47,252 bases of DNA, from the NCBI GenBank assembly GCA_964627855.1, contig CAZVLE010000086.1:1-47252 (forward strand). The letters are read 5' to 3'. The notes below the pieces were generated by a model that saw only the letters and a list, made by a program, of their open reading frames with translations, had not been told where the DNA came from and made no database searches. The translations under genes and the position numbers were made by a program. This stretch comes from CAZVLE01 sp964627855 (GTDB lineage: Bacteria > Bacillota > Dethiobacteria > DTU022). Positions 35,298 to 43,022 of the stretch are shown here, one piece after another (position 1 is the stretch's first letter; each line of letters begins with the position of its first letter).

Positions 35298-36019
35298 TTT
35301 ATAAAAGCGGGAAAAAATATGATGCTTTATTGATCGACCTAGACGGGACTCTGCTTGAAATCGACCTGGAAAAGTTCATTCTGGCTTATGTCGATCTTCT
35401 ATCCAAACGCTTCAAAAAGTACCTTGAACGTGAGGATTTTATTGCTCATCTCTTCGGATCAACTGCAGTAATGGTTGAAAGCACCGATCCAAATAAACAA
35501 AACAGGGTTGTCTTTTACGAAGACTTTTGCCAACGCATAGACATGTCCCTTGATGAAATAGAGCCGATTATAGATCAGTTTTATAAAAATGATTTTCCCA
35601 CCTTGAGCTGCTGGGGCAGGGAACACCCTTCTGCCAGAGCAGTAGTCGAAGCCGCCCGCAGTAAGAAACTCCGCCTTGTGCTGGCTACAAACCCACTTTT
35701 CCCCAGCACTGCTGTATTACAGCGCCTTTCATGGGCCGGCCTGGCGGAGAATGATTTTATGCTAATTACTTCCATGGACAACATGCACTTTTGCAAACCC
35801 AAGCCGCAGTATTACCATGAAATTGCCGACAAGATCGGCTGCTCCCCCGAAAACTGTCTGATGGCCGGAAACGACACCCTGGAAGATTTAATCGCTGCAG
35901 AAACCGGTATGGATACCTTCCTTGTAGAAGACAGTATTTTACAGCGCTCTGAAGAAGAGCCTTACTGTGATTACCGGGGTAAATTAATAGACCTGGTTTC
36001 CTTGCTTAAAAGTCTATAA
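35294..36019 (+). CDS. HAD-superfamily hydrolase
   Basis: The 241-residue soluble phosphatase-like protein. Motif I is LLIDLDGTLLEID, motif II is LVLATNPL, the motif III lysine is in CKPKPQYYHEI, and motif IV is LMAGNDTLEDLIAA. The helical cap lies between motifs I and II. It is translationally coupled to the YlbF gene. Substrate not predictable. Confidence 0.9.
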   Translation: MIYKSGKKYDALLIDLDGTLLEIDLEKFILAYVDLLSKRFKKYLEREDFIAHLFGSTAVMVESTDPNKQNRVVFYEDFCQRIDMSLDEIEPIIDQFYKNDFPTLSCWGREHPSARAVVEAARSKKLRLVLATNPLFPSTAVLQRLSWAGLAENDFMLITSMDNMHFCKPKPQYYHEIADKIGCSPENCLMAGNDTLEDLIAAETGMDTFLVEDSILQRSEEEPYCDYRGKLIDLVSLLKSL

Positions 36020-36141
36020 AGATTGACCCTTTAACCAACTTTTTTACTCATGTAAGCCTGCCGGCTGTCATTTAAATTGATATACTGGTGAAACCTTTGT
36101 CCCATCAATCTTTGCAAAACATATCTGGGCCAGGGTTAAAA

Positions 36142-36888
36142 CTAATGCTCAGGCAGGCCGAGCGGCATAATGATAAGAGGTTTACCGCTTACTGCCATCA
36201 CCCCGGCAACACTATCGTCGTCGAAAGCGCCTATAGCCACCGTAGAAAGACCTAATTCTGTTGCAAGTAGATATATATTTTGTGAAGCAGAGCCGGCGTC
36301 CATATAAACATAACGCACTCCTCTTTCTCCGTATCGGGTTGTGGTTCTTTCATAATTGGCAATGAGCACTATACTGGCAGGAGCTGTGGCAATAAAGTCC
36401 TGGTTGAGGGCAGCAGCTGCAAGAGCTTTTCGCCGGTCTTCCTGAAGATGAGGATTGAGGGCATGACTTATGTAATCATAGCTGTAAATGCCCGGTGCGA
36501 GACCGGTAATGTTTCCGGTCAGCAGATAAATATCAAGGGGATAGGTAGCCCCGGCCGAAGCAATAGTCCTAGTTGGTCCGCTTATTCCGTCCACTCCCAC
36601 GCCGCCGGCCGACCAAAGCAGGCTGCCAATCAGGTATAAATCCAGAGCATCGCTGCTAAATGATCTTCGCGATACCCGCCGGTAAAGAGCATCGGCAACA
36701 GAGCTATCGGCATATTCAACCGTTGGAAGGGCAATCAGATCATTGTCCACCCGTTCAGCGTTGTTCAGCGGGTAAACCGCTTTTTCAGGATAAAAAGATG
36801 AAATGCCACAACCACACAACAGCAGAACCAAAAACAATGACCACGCAATAACAGGCATGGTCAGAATTGTCCGGGCAAAGAAACGCAC
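36142..36888 (-). CDS. SagB-type nitroreductase-fold lipoprotein
   Basis: The 248-residue protein has an N-terminal signal with hydrophobic core and lipobox L-C-G-C (lipidated C27 likely), so it is probably anchored outside the cytoplasmic membrane. The remainder is a nitroreductase fold of the SagB type: RVSRRSFSS, SAGATYPLDIYLL and GSASQNIYLLATELGLSTVAIGAFDDD. SagB enzymes are FMN-dependent dehydrogenases; many uncharacterised ones are not linked to peptide-toxin clusters. No cyclodehydratase or precursor peptide is nearby. GTG start with GGAGG seven bases upstream; the ribosome site sits in a palindrome (36897-36906). Confidence 0.82.
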   Translation of the reverse strand: MRFFARTILTMPVIAWSLFLVLLLCGCGISSFYPEKAVYPLNNAERVDNDLIALPTVEYADSSVADALYRRVSRRSFSSDALDLYLIGSLLWSAGGVGVDGISGPTRTIASAGATYPLDIYLLTGNITGLAPGIYSYDYISHALNPHLQEDRRKALAAAALNQDFIATAPASIVLIANYERTTTRYGERGVRYVYMDAGSASQNIYLLATELGLSTVAIGAFDDDSVAGVMAVSGKPLIIMPLGLPEH

Positions 36889-36956
36889 TAAATCACCTCC
36901 ATGGAGATTCGGAGGGGTTTCACGATCAGTAAACCAGCGGTATAATCGCTTCTAAG

Positions 36957-37145
36957 TTATACCGCTACCAAAACCATGCCCAGTTCTTTTTCAAGGTCTT
37001 GAATTTTTTCCAGCTGCTCATCTGTCAATTGAGCAGGTTGAAACTGTTGACAGCTGAAAGCAAGCAGCGTCTGGCCCACTTCTTTTTCCATCTTTTGCAA
37101 AGCATTTAGCTTCTCTTCAGTTACCGAGGCATAAGAACAAAGCAC
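36957..37145 (-). CDS. Small internally duplicated helical protein, unknown
   Basis: The 62-residue product begins MLCSYASVTE from a GTG with GGGAGG seven bases upstream. Two copies of one motif are visible: KLNALQKMEKEVGQTLLAF (residues 12-30) and QLEKIQDLEKELGMVLVAV (44-62). They share the pattern LxxIQxLEKExGxxLxA and are joined by a Gln/Pro-rich loop. It looks like a pair of amphipathic helices. I recognise no family. A longer frame to 37259 exists but has no ribosome site. It stands alone between the SagB lipoprotein gene and the acyl-CoA synthetase terminator. Confidence 0.7.
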   Translation of the reverse strand: MLCSYASVTEEKLNALQKMEKEVGQTLLAFSCQQFQPAQLTDEQLEKIQDLEKELGMVLVAV

Positions 37146-37294
37146 TGTCAGTCCTCCCTTAAATATTTTTATTATTGAAACAATTATACATTTAGCCGCT
37201 TCTACTGTCAAGGGAGTGAGCAGCTTAAGTGTATGGGCAGCCCGGGCACCCTGGAACACCCGTACATTTAAACTATAGCTGAACAGTTACGAGT

Positions 37295-37341
37295 AACAAA
37301 ACTGATGGCCGGGCCTGCCAGATTGCTGTCCCGACCACCAG
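37295..37341 (-). terminator. Terminator at the end of the acyl-CoA cluster
   Basis: On the minus strand CTGGTGGTCGGG (37341-37330) pairs with CCCGGCCATCAG (37313-37302), twelve pairs with two G-U, followed by TTTTGTT. It lies 37 bases after the stop of the acyl-CoA synthetase gene. Confidence 0.8.
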
Positions 37342-37377
37342 CTTGATAGGCTTAAAAACTTACTGCACCGCTCTTGC

Positions 37378-39258
37378 TCAGGAATATATATCCTGGATTA
37401 AATCTTTATACTTATCCTTGATAACATTCTTTTTCACTTTGAGGGTCGGTGTTAATTCTTCCCGCTCCATGGTCAGAGCCTCACCGATCAAGCGGAATTG
37501 TTTGACCTGTTCAAAGGTTTCAAATCTCTGGTTAGCCTTTTCGACAACCCGGTCAAATAGCTTGGCCACCTCTGCCTGCTTGAGTAAGCTTTCATCAATA
37601 CGCAGGGGAACAATATCGCCGGTGGAAGCTTCTCTCAACTCGGTCAGGTTTTCATCGAAGGGAATTTTATGCTCTTTGGCATAATCGAGCAAGGCCTGGT
37701 AAGATGGCTGAATCAGGGCAGATACAAATTTTTCGTTGTCGCCGATCACGACAGCCTCCTCCACCCAGTAATTCTTTTTCAATTCCTCTTCGATCGGCAG
37801 CGGAGCCACGTTTTTGCCGGTCGACAGGACCAGGATATGCTTTTTACGCTCTTTGAAAACCAGGTAATCGTCATCATCAAAGTAACCAATGTCACCTGTT
37901 TTGAGCCATCCATCGTCGGTGAAGTACTCTTTCGTCTCATCGGGTAATTTGTAATAACCCATCATCACATTGTCACCCTTGATCTGAATCTCACCGTCTT
38001 CGGCAATACGCTGCATAACGTTGGCCAGGGGAGGCCCGACGGTGCCTGGTTTAAAACGACCGACCGGGTTAAGATTGGAAGGTGCAGCAACTTCGGTCAT
38101 ACCGTATCCTTCGATAATGGTTATGCCGATGCCATTGAAGAAATAGGCCAGATCTTTACGCAAAGAACTGCCGGAAGAACAGGTCCATCTCAGGCGATCG
38201 ACTCCCATACGTTTGCGTATTTTACTGAAAACCAGTTTATCGGCCAGGCGGTGTTTAAATTTCAGACCACTGGAAGGCTCTTCCCAGCGACTGTGGGTCT
38301 GACCGACCTCAATGGCCACTTTTTCAGCCCAGCGGAATATTTTACGGCGCAGCGGCGGGCTGGCATGAATAGTTTCCAAGAGGCGGTTATGAACGCGTTC
38401 AAATAGACGGGGCACAGAAACAAAGCAGTGCGGTCTGATCAGGGGCAAATCCTGGGCCAGGGTGTCAGGTAAGCTGAAATAAGTGGTAGCCCCATTATTA
38501 ACGGCAGCAAAATAAACCAGGCGCATGTAAACATGAGCCAGGGGCAGAAAGGCAAGCAGGCTGTCACCCGGGTCAAAAACAACCAGGTCAACAACAGCGT
38601 ATACATTAAAGCGCCAGTTCCAATGTGAAAGCATCGTTCCCTTCGGCAACCCGGTAGTACCACTGGTGTAAACGATAGAACTCAGGTCATCGGGCTCGAC
38701 ACTTTGCCAGGTTTTTTCATATAAACCGGGATTCTCCTCCCCGAAGAGTTTGCCTTTCTCACAAGCTTCATTAAAAGTAATAATATTATCACCATTCCTG
38801 ACAGCCGGCTCCTCGATCACCACAATATGCTCTAATTTCGGCAACTGCCCCCTGATAGCAAGCACCTTATCCAGCTGCTCTTGATTCTCAACAATGATAA
38901 TCCGGCTATCAGAATTATCAACAATGTACTGGACCGTCCTCTCTGACAGGGTAGGGTAAACAGTTACAGTTACCCCGGCGGCAGTCAGAATAGCGAAATC
39001 GGCCACGACCCATTCATAACGGGTTTCAGATAAAAGACTGATTTTATCTCCCTTTTTTATGCCCAGGGAAATGAGGGCCAAAGCCAGCTCCCTTACCTTT
39101 TCGCCCATTTCCCGGTAAGTAATGCTTACAAAATCTTCTCCTCCATTGCGGAAACGAACGGCGACAATATCAGGGTACTTACTAATCGTGTTCCAGAAAA
39201 GTTCGTTTATCGTTTCTCGTTTAACGGCACCAAGTTTACGGCCTTCTACTAATTTCAC
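37378..39258 (-). CDS. Long-chain-type acyl-CoA synthetase (AMP-forming)
   Basis: The 626-residue ANL-family ligase activates a fatty or branched acid to its CoA ester with ATP. The AMP-binding signature is SIVYTSGTTGLPKGTMLSH near residue 195; further motifs are EGYGMTEVAAPSN, GWLKTGDIGYFDDD and KERKKHILVLSTGKNVAP. Length fits the long-chain/FACL-type group, including the bubblegum-like insert around residue 300. GTG start, with a purine-rich GGGAGGG site. It is the last gene of the acyl-CoA cluster, 149 bases after the biotin carrier gene, and has its own terminator. It probably activates the substrate of the upstream enzymes. Confidence 0.92.
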   Translation of the reverse strand: MKLVEGRKLGAVKRETINELFWNTISKYPDIVAVRFRNGGEDFVSITYREMGEKVRELALALISLGIKKGDKISLLSETRYEWVVADFAILTAAGVTVTVYPTLSERTVQYIVDNSDSRIIIVENQEQLDKVLAIRGQLPKLEHIVVIEEPAVRNGDNIITFNEACEKGKLFGEENPGLYEKTWQSVEPDDLSSIVYTSGTTGLPKGTMLSHWNWRFNVYAVVDLVVFDPGDSLLAFLPLAHVYMRLVYFAAVNNGATTYFSLPDTLAQDLPLIRPHCFVSVPRLFERVHNRLLETIHASPPLRRKIFRWAEKVAIEVGQTHSRWEEPSSGLKFKHRLADKLVFSKIRKRMGVDRLRWTCSSGSSLRKDLAYFFNGIGITIIEGYGMTEVAAPSNLNPVGRFKPGTVGPPLANVMQRIAEDGEIQIKGDNVMMGYYKLPDETKEYFTDDGWLKTGDIGYFDDDDYLVFKERKKHILVLSTGKNVAPLPIEEELKKNYWVEEAVVIGDNEKFVSALIQPSYQALLDYAKEHKIPFDENLTELREASTGDIVPLRIDESLLKQAEVAKLFDRVVEKANQRFETFEQVKQFRLIGEALTMEREELTPTLKVKKNVIKDKYKDLIQDIYS

Positions 39259-39360
39259 CTTTCTCCCTCCCTCTTCTCCATATTCAATTTTTTTAAATCC
39301 GCTGCAGATTGCCGCCTGCAGGATCTAAACTAACACAGATGAACTGGTTTGACAGGAGCA

Positions 39361-39410
39361 TAATTGCTTCGCTCTCACCCCCTTGCCGGAGGAGGGAGCA
39401 GCTGCAATTA
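39361..39410 (-). repeat. Inverted repeat between biotin-carrier and acyl-CoA synthetase genes
   Basis: On the minus strand TAATTGC (39410-39404, containing the stop of the carrier gene) pairs with GCAATTA (39367-39361), enclosing CTC and GAG arms and a CCTCC/GGGGG core. No T-run follows, so it does not look like a terminator; it may be an mRNA processing or stability element. Confidence 0.4.
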
Positions 39411-39632
39411 TTCAAGAAGAGCAACAACATCTTCCTCGATCACTGAATCGCCTTCTTTTACCTTCAGCTCCAGGATCTTTCCGTTCTGCGGAGCCTCCAC
39501 CGGTATTTCCATTTTCATCGATTCCATGATCATGATCGTTTCATATTCTTCGACCTCGTCACCCACTTTCTTAACAATTTTCCATACATTGCCAGATATT
39601 GGTGATAAAACTTCTACTGCCACAACATTCAC
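39408..39632 (-). CDS. Biotin carboxyl carrier protein (acyl-CoA carboxylase)
   Basis: A 74-residue single biotinyl domain. The biotinylation motif is MESMKMEIPV (K40), flanked by the usual PISGNVWKIVKKVGDEV and ILELKVKEGDSVIEEDVVAL. It carries CO2 from the biotin carboxylase (43023-44360) to the carboxyltransferase (41360-42949) of the same cluster. In 3-methylcrotonyl- and propionyl-CoA carboxylases it is usually fused to biotin carboxylase; here it is free-standing and separated by three genes. GTG start. Confidence 0.95.
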   Translation of the reverse strand: MNVVAVEVLSPISGNVWKIVKKVGDEVEEYETIMIMESMKMEIPVEAPQNGKILELKVKEGDSVIEEDVVALLE

Positions 39633-39655
39633 CCCTATTCCTAAACTGTAAGCCC

Positions 39656-40504
39656 TTAAAGCTTCAGCAGCACCTTAGCCTCTTCGACCGTGGCCGGCTC
39701 GCGTCCGATATCGCGGGCCATACGAACCGCTTTTTCAACCAGCGGGCCGTTTCCTGCGGCCATTTCACCGGGTGCAAGGTAAAAATTATCTTCCAGGCCA
39801 ACCCGGATATTGCCTCCCAGGGAAAGGGCGGTGGCGCAGAGCAGCCACTGTTCGTTGCTCACCCCGATTACCTGCCAGGGAATACCCGCCGGTACTCGCG
39901 AGGAAAGGTAGACCAGGTTTTGGGCCGAGGCCTGGATCCCCCCCACGACGCCAAGAATGCAACTGACCTGGAATTTTTCCAGCAATCCCATATCCATCAG
40001 TGGGTAGACCGTTTCCAGGTGACCAACATCGAAGCATTCGCATTCCGGCTGAACCCCGTTTTCTTTCATCGTCTGCAGATAGTAGATGATGTCGGGGATG
40101 GGATTTAAAAACTCGATTGTAAAGACGAAATCCTGGCGCCGCTTACTGTACTTGGCATAGTTCATCGTTCCCATATTCAAAGCAGCGATCTCCGGTTTTA
40201 GCGCCGGGATATGGGCAATCCTCGCTTCTCGGGAAACGCCGACCGCCCCGGTTGAGAAATTGATCAGCACGGGACTGCGCTTGCGCACCTCCTGGTAAAT
40301 TTTCTCAAATACTGGCACCGCGATGGAAGGGGTGCCGTCTTCTTCACGGGCGTGGATGTGAACCACGGAAGCACCGGCCTCGTGAGCGCGCCGGGCCTCT
40401 TCACCGATTTCTTCCGCGGTGTACGGTATGTGGGGGCACTGCTGCTTGTTTGCCACTGCCCCCGTCAGGGCTGCGGTTATTACCACCTTGTCTTCAACAG
40501 CCAT
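39656..40504 (-). CDS. Beta-keto acid cleavage enzyme (BKACE, DUF849)
   Basis: The 282-residue TIM-barrel zinc enzyme of the family typified by 3-keto-5-aminohexanoate cleavage enzyme (Kce). It converts a beta-keto acid plus acetyl-CoA to a new acyl-CoA plus acetoacetate. The zinc histidines are in VVHIHARE (H49, H51), with NFSTGAVG near residue 83 and the zinc Glu in GLEDNFY (E239). Its place among carboxylase and hydratase genes suggests it handles a beta-keto acid made by this cluster. Lysine-fermentation partners of Kce are absent. Substrate unknown. Confidence 0.9.
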   Translation of the reverse strand: MAVEDKVVITAALTGAVANKQQCPHIPYTAEEIGEEARRAHEAGASVVHIHAREEDGTPSIAVPVFEKIYQEVRKRSPVLINFSTGAVGVSREARIAHIPALKPEIAALNMGTMNYAKYSKRRQDFVFTIEFLNPIPDIIYYLQTMKENGVQPECECFDVGHLETVYPLMDMGLLEKFQVSCILGVVGGIQASAQNLVYLSSRVPAGIPWQVIGVSNEQWLLCATALSLGGNIRVGLEDNFYLAPGEMAAGNGPLVEKAVRMARDIGREPATVEEAKVLLKL

Positions 40505-40522
40505 TGATTGACCCTCCTTTTT

Positions 40523-41308
40523 TTATTTGCCCTTCCACTCGGGTTCGCGCTTCTCCATAAATGCGCTAATCCCTTCGATCATATCTTCGGCCTGCATGTT
40601 TAAAGCCAGCATGGCCGACAAATACTCCATGGCCTGCTCATAGTCAAGATCACGCATCGTGTAAAAAGCCCGCCGACCGAGCCGCAGGATGGCGGGACTC
40701 TTACCATTCAATTTCTGGGTGAGCTCTTCCACAGCCTGGTCAAGCTGTTCCGGCACGACAACCCGGTTGACGAAACCGATCTCCCGGGCCTCTGAAGCAT
40801 CAATCCGTTCGCCGGTCAGCATCAGCTCCAGCAGCGGCTTTGCGCTGCGGCAGTTGCGAACAAGGGTCGCCATAATAATGTAAGGGAACAATCCCAGGTT
40901 AATTTCCGGGGTTCCGAAGCGCGCATCTTCCGCGGCGACGACCAGATCGCAGGCACACATCAAACCGAGACCACCTCCCAGAGCTAACCCATGAACCCTG
41001 GCGATAATTGGTTTTTTCAGTGCTTTCATCGCCTTCAGCAGGTCGATAAAAATTCGCTGCAGCTCATGCCGATCAATCGGCCCAAGCTGCATGGCTTCTC
41101 CGCCTCCTAAGTCCATCCCGGCACAGAAAGCCTTCTCACCGGCACCGGTTAAAACCAGGCTGATCACCTCGCTGTTTTCCTCAAACTCATTTAAGGCGGC
41201 CAGCAGCTCCCGGAGCATAGCCGGGTTCATCGAATTTCGACGCTCTTCCCGGTTCAAGATTATCCAGCCGGTCCGGCCGCGAATTTCAGTAATGATCGTT
41301 TCATACAT
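40523..41308 (-). CDS. Enoyl-CoA hydratase/isomerase family protein
   Basis: The 261-residue crotonase-fold protein. Oxyanion-hole motifs: FCAGMDLGGG and HGLALGGGLGLMCACD. Of the two glutamates of crotonase, the second is kept (FGTPEI, E135) but the first is Gly (G115 in GGGLGL). The segment after it reads GLFPYIIMATLVRN rather than the common PGAGGTQRL. It may hydrate an unsaturated dicarboxylic acyl-CoA made by the neighbouring carboxylase, like methylglutaconyl-CoA hydratase, or be an isomerase. Membership in the superfamily is sure, the reaction is not. Confidence 0.9.
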   Translation of the reverse strand: MYETIITEIRGRTGWIILNREERRNSMNPAMLRELLAALNEFEENSEVISLVLTGAGEKAFCAGMDLGGGEAMQLGPIDRHELQRIFIDLLKAMKALKKPIIARVHGLALGGGLGLMCACDLVVAAEDARFGTPEINLGLFPYIIMATLVRNCRSAKPLLELMLTGERIDASEAREIGFVNRVVVPEQLDQAVEELTQKLNGKSPAILRLGRRAFYTMRDLDYEQAMEYLSAMLALNMQAEDMIEGISAFMEKREPEWKGK

Positions 41309-41359
41309 CTAATAGTACCTCCCATAATCCGGTTAATTTAGCAATACCGGGGAGTCATT

Positions 41360-42949
41360 TTAGACCGGGTAAACCCCGTGCTTACGGGGATGGCGGAAGA
41401 TCTTCTTATCCTTGGTAAATTCCAGGGCCTGGAACAGAATCCTCCTGGTTTCACGCGGATCGATCACATCGTCTATGTAGGCCTTGGCTGCCGCCTGCCT
41501 AACGTTGAGCAAGGGCTTAATCATTTCCGCCATTCCGGCAATAATATTAACGCGTTCCTCTTCCGGGGCGGCATCAAGCATTTTCTTGCCGAAGATACTG
41601 ACCATCCCTTCAGCACCCATAACAGATATTTCACCCTTCGGCCAGGCCACGATCAAGTCGGGATCAAAAGCCTTGCCGCACATGGCATAATAACCGGCCC
41701 CGTAAGATTTACGCACGATAATGGTAAACTTGGGCACCGTTGCCTCGGCCACGGCGTGGATCATCTTGGCCCCATGCCGGATGATCCCGCTCTGCTCTGC
41801 CTTGGAACCAACCATAAACCCGGGAACATCAGACAGGAACAACAGCGGTATGTTGAAAGCGTCGCAAGTCCAGATAAAGCGGGCTGCCTTATCGGAAGCG
41901 TTAATATCGATCACCCCGCCGTAAGACATCGGGTTGTTAGCGACAATGCCGATCGAATAACCGCCGATGCGGCCAAAACCGGTGATCATATTTTTGCCCC
42001 ACTTAGGTTTTATTTCAAAGAACTGACCGTCATCGAGAATCATTTTAATCACCCGGTGCATACTGTAAGCCTGGCGGGTATGGTCGGGAATTATCTCCAG
42101 GATCTTGTCGTCAATCAAGGCGGTAGGATCACCCTTAAAATCTTGGCGTGGCGGTTTTTCGTCGCAGTTAGCCGGGAAATAGGAAAGATAATCCCTGATT
42201 GCCTGGATACAGGCCTGGTCATCCTCGACTTCAAGATCGCCGACCCCGCTTATTTCGCAGTGCACCTTCGATCCTCCGAGATCATTTTCGGAGATATCCT
42301 CGCCGATCACTTCCTTGACCAGGGCGGGACCGGCCAGGCCCATGAAGCTTTTGTTTTTTACCATGGGCACGAAATCGGACAAACCCGGTATGTAGGCGGT
42401 GCCGGCAAAACCGGGTCCCATCATCGCCCCGACCAGCGGGACTATACCCGACATCAGGGCTTCTTCCTTGAAAAGATGGCCGGTATAGGCAAAAAGGGCA
42501 ACCCGGTCATTGTTCTCGCTTGCCCCAAAACCGGTTTTCGGATCCATGCGTGCCCCGCCCGAATCCATGATCCAGATCATCGGGAACCTTGATTTAAGGG
42601 CAATTTCCCTGATCCTGGTCGCCTTGATCTCTCCCACTTCACCCATCGAGCCGCCTTTAACCGTGTAATCATATGACACCAGGGCGGCGTAACGGCCGTT
42701 GATCTTGCCGTAACCGGCAATTACCCCGTCAGCATCAGGTTTTTCGACATCCTCGCCGCCGAGGATTCCCACTTCGCAGAAGGTGCCCTCGTCAAAGAGC
42801 AAATCAAGACGTTCACGCGCCGTTAACTTGCCCCTGTCATGCTGGCGCTTGATTTTGTCCGGACCCCCGCCCAGCCGGGAAATCTCCCGCTTCTGATGCA
42901 GGTTGTCAACATCGGCAAAACCGGTTACTACTTTTTCATCTTCACTCAT
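41360..42949 (-). CDS. Acyl-CoA carboxylase, carboxyltransferase subunit
   Basis: The 529-residue protein has the two crotonase-like halves of biotin-dependent carboxyltransferases. Visible are RGKLTARERLDLLFDEGTF, TVKGGSMGEVGE, MDSGGARM, PMSYGGVIDINASDKAARF, DVPGFMVGSKAEQ and GAGYYAMCGKAFDPDL. It moves the carboxyl group from biotin to an acyl-CoA. Propionyl-, 3-methylcrotonyl-, geranyl- and related enzymes share these motifs; the context (isovaleryl-type dehydrogenase, hydratase) favours a 2-enoyl-CoA substrate, but propionyl-CoA is possible. It lies 73 bases after the biotin carboxylase gene. Confidence 0.93.
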   Translation of the reverse strand: MSEDEKVVTGFADVDNLHQKREISRLGGGPDKIKRQHDRGKLTARERLDLLFDEGTFCEVGILGGEDVEKPDADGVIAGYGKINGRYAALVSYDYTVKGGSMGEVGEIKATRIREIALKSRFPMIWIMDSGGARMDPKTGFGASENNDRVALFAYTGHLFKEEALMSGIVPLVGAMMGPGFAGTAYIPGLSDFVPMVKNKSFMGLAGPALVKEVIGEDISENDLGGSKVHCEISGVGDLEVEDDQACIQAIRDYLSYFPANCDEKPPRQDFKGDPTALIDDKILEIIPDHTRQAYSMHRVIKMILDDGQFFEIKPKWGKNMITGFGRIGGYSIGIVANNPMSYGGVIDINASDKAARFIWTCDAFNIPLLFLSDVPGFMVGSKAEQSGIIRHGAKMIHAVAEATVPKFTIIVRKSYGAGYYAMCGKAFDPDLIVAWPKGEISVMGAEGMVSIFGKKMLDAAPEEERVNIIAGMAEMIKPLLNVRQAAAKAYIDDVIDPRETRRILFQALEFTKDKKIFRHPRKHGVYPV

Positions 42950-43022
42950 CAGCTACCTCGCCTCCCGTTAAAAAATTATTGCGCTTTTAAATTTTACCGG
43001 CACCCGACCGCAGAGAGGCCGG

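Noticed and set aside
36017..36113. Perfect nine-base inverted repeat AAAGATTGA/TCAATCTTT, about 80 bases apart, between the HAD and SagB genes
   Set aside because: Too far apart and AT-rich for a terminator; not enough to claim an element.
37146..37259. Longer N-terminal form of the 62-residue protein
   Set aside because: The upstream start has no ribosome site, whereas GTG 37145 has GGGAGG at ideal spacing; the extension also crosses AT-rich promoter-like sequence.
41378..42592. Long plus-strand open frame opposite the carboxyltransferase gene
   Set aside because: It is antisense to a clearly conserved gene, has no family motifs and arises from codon bias of the real gene.
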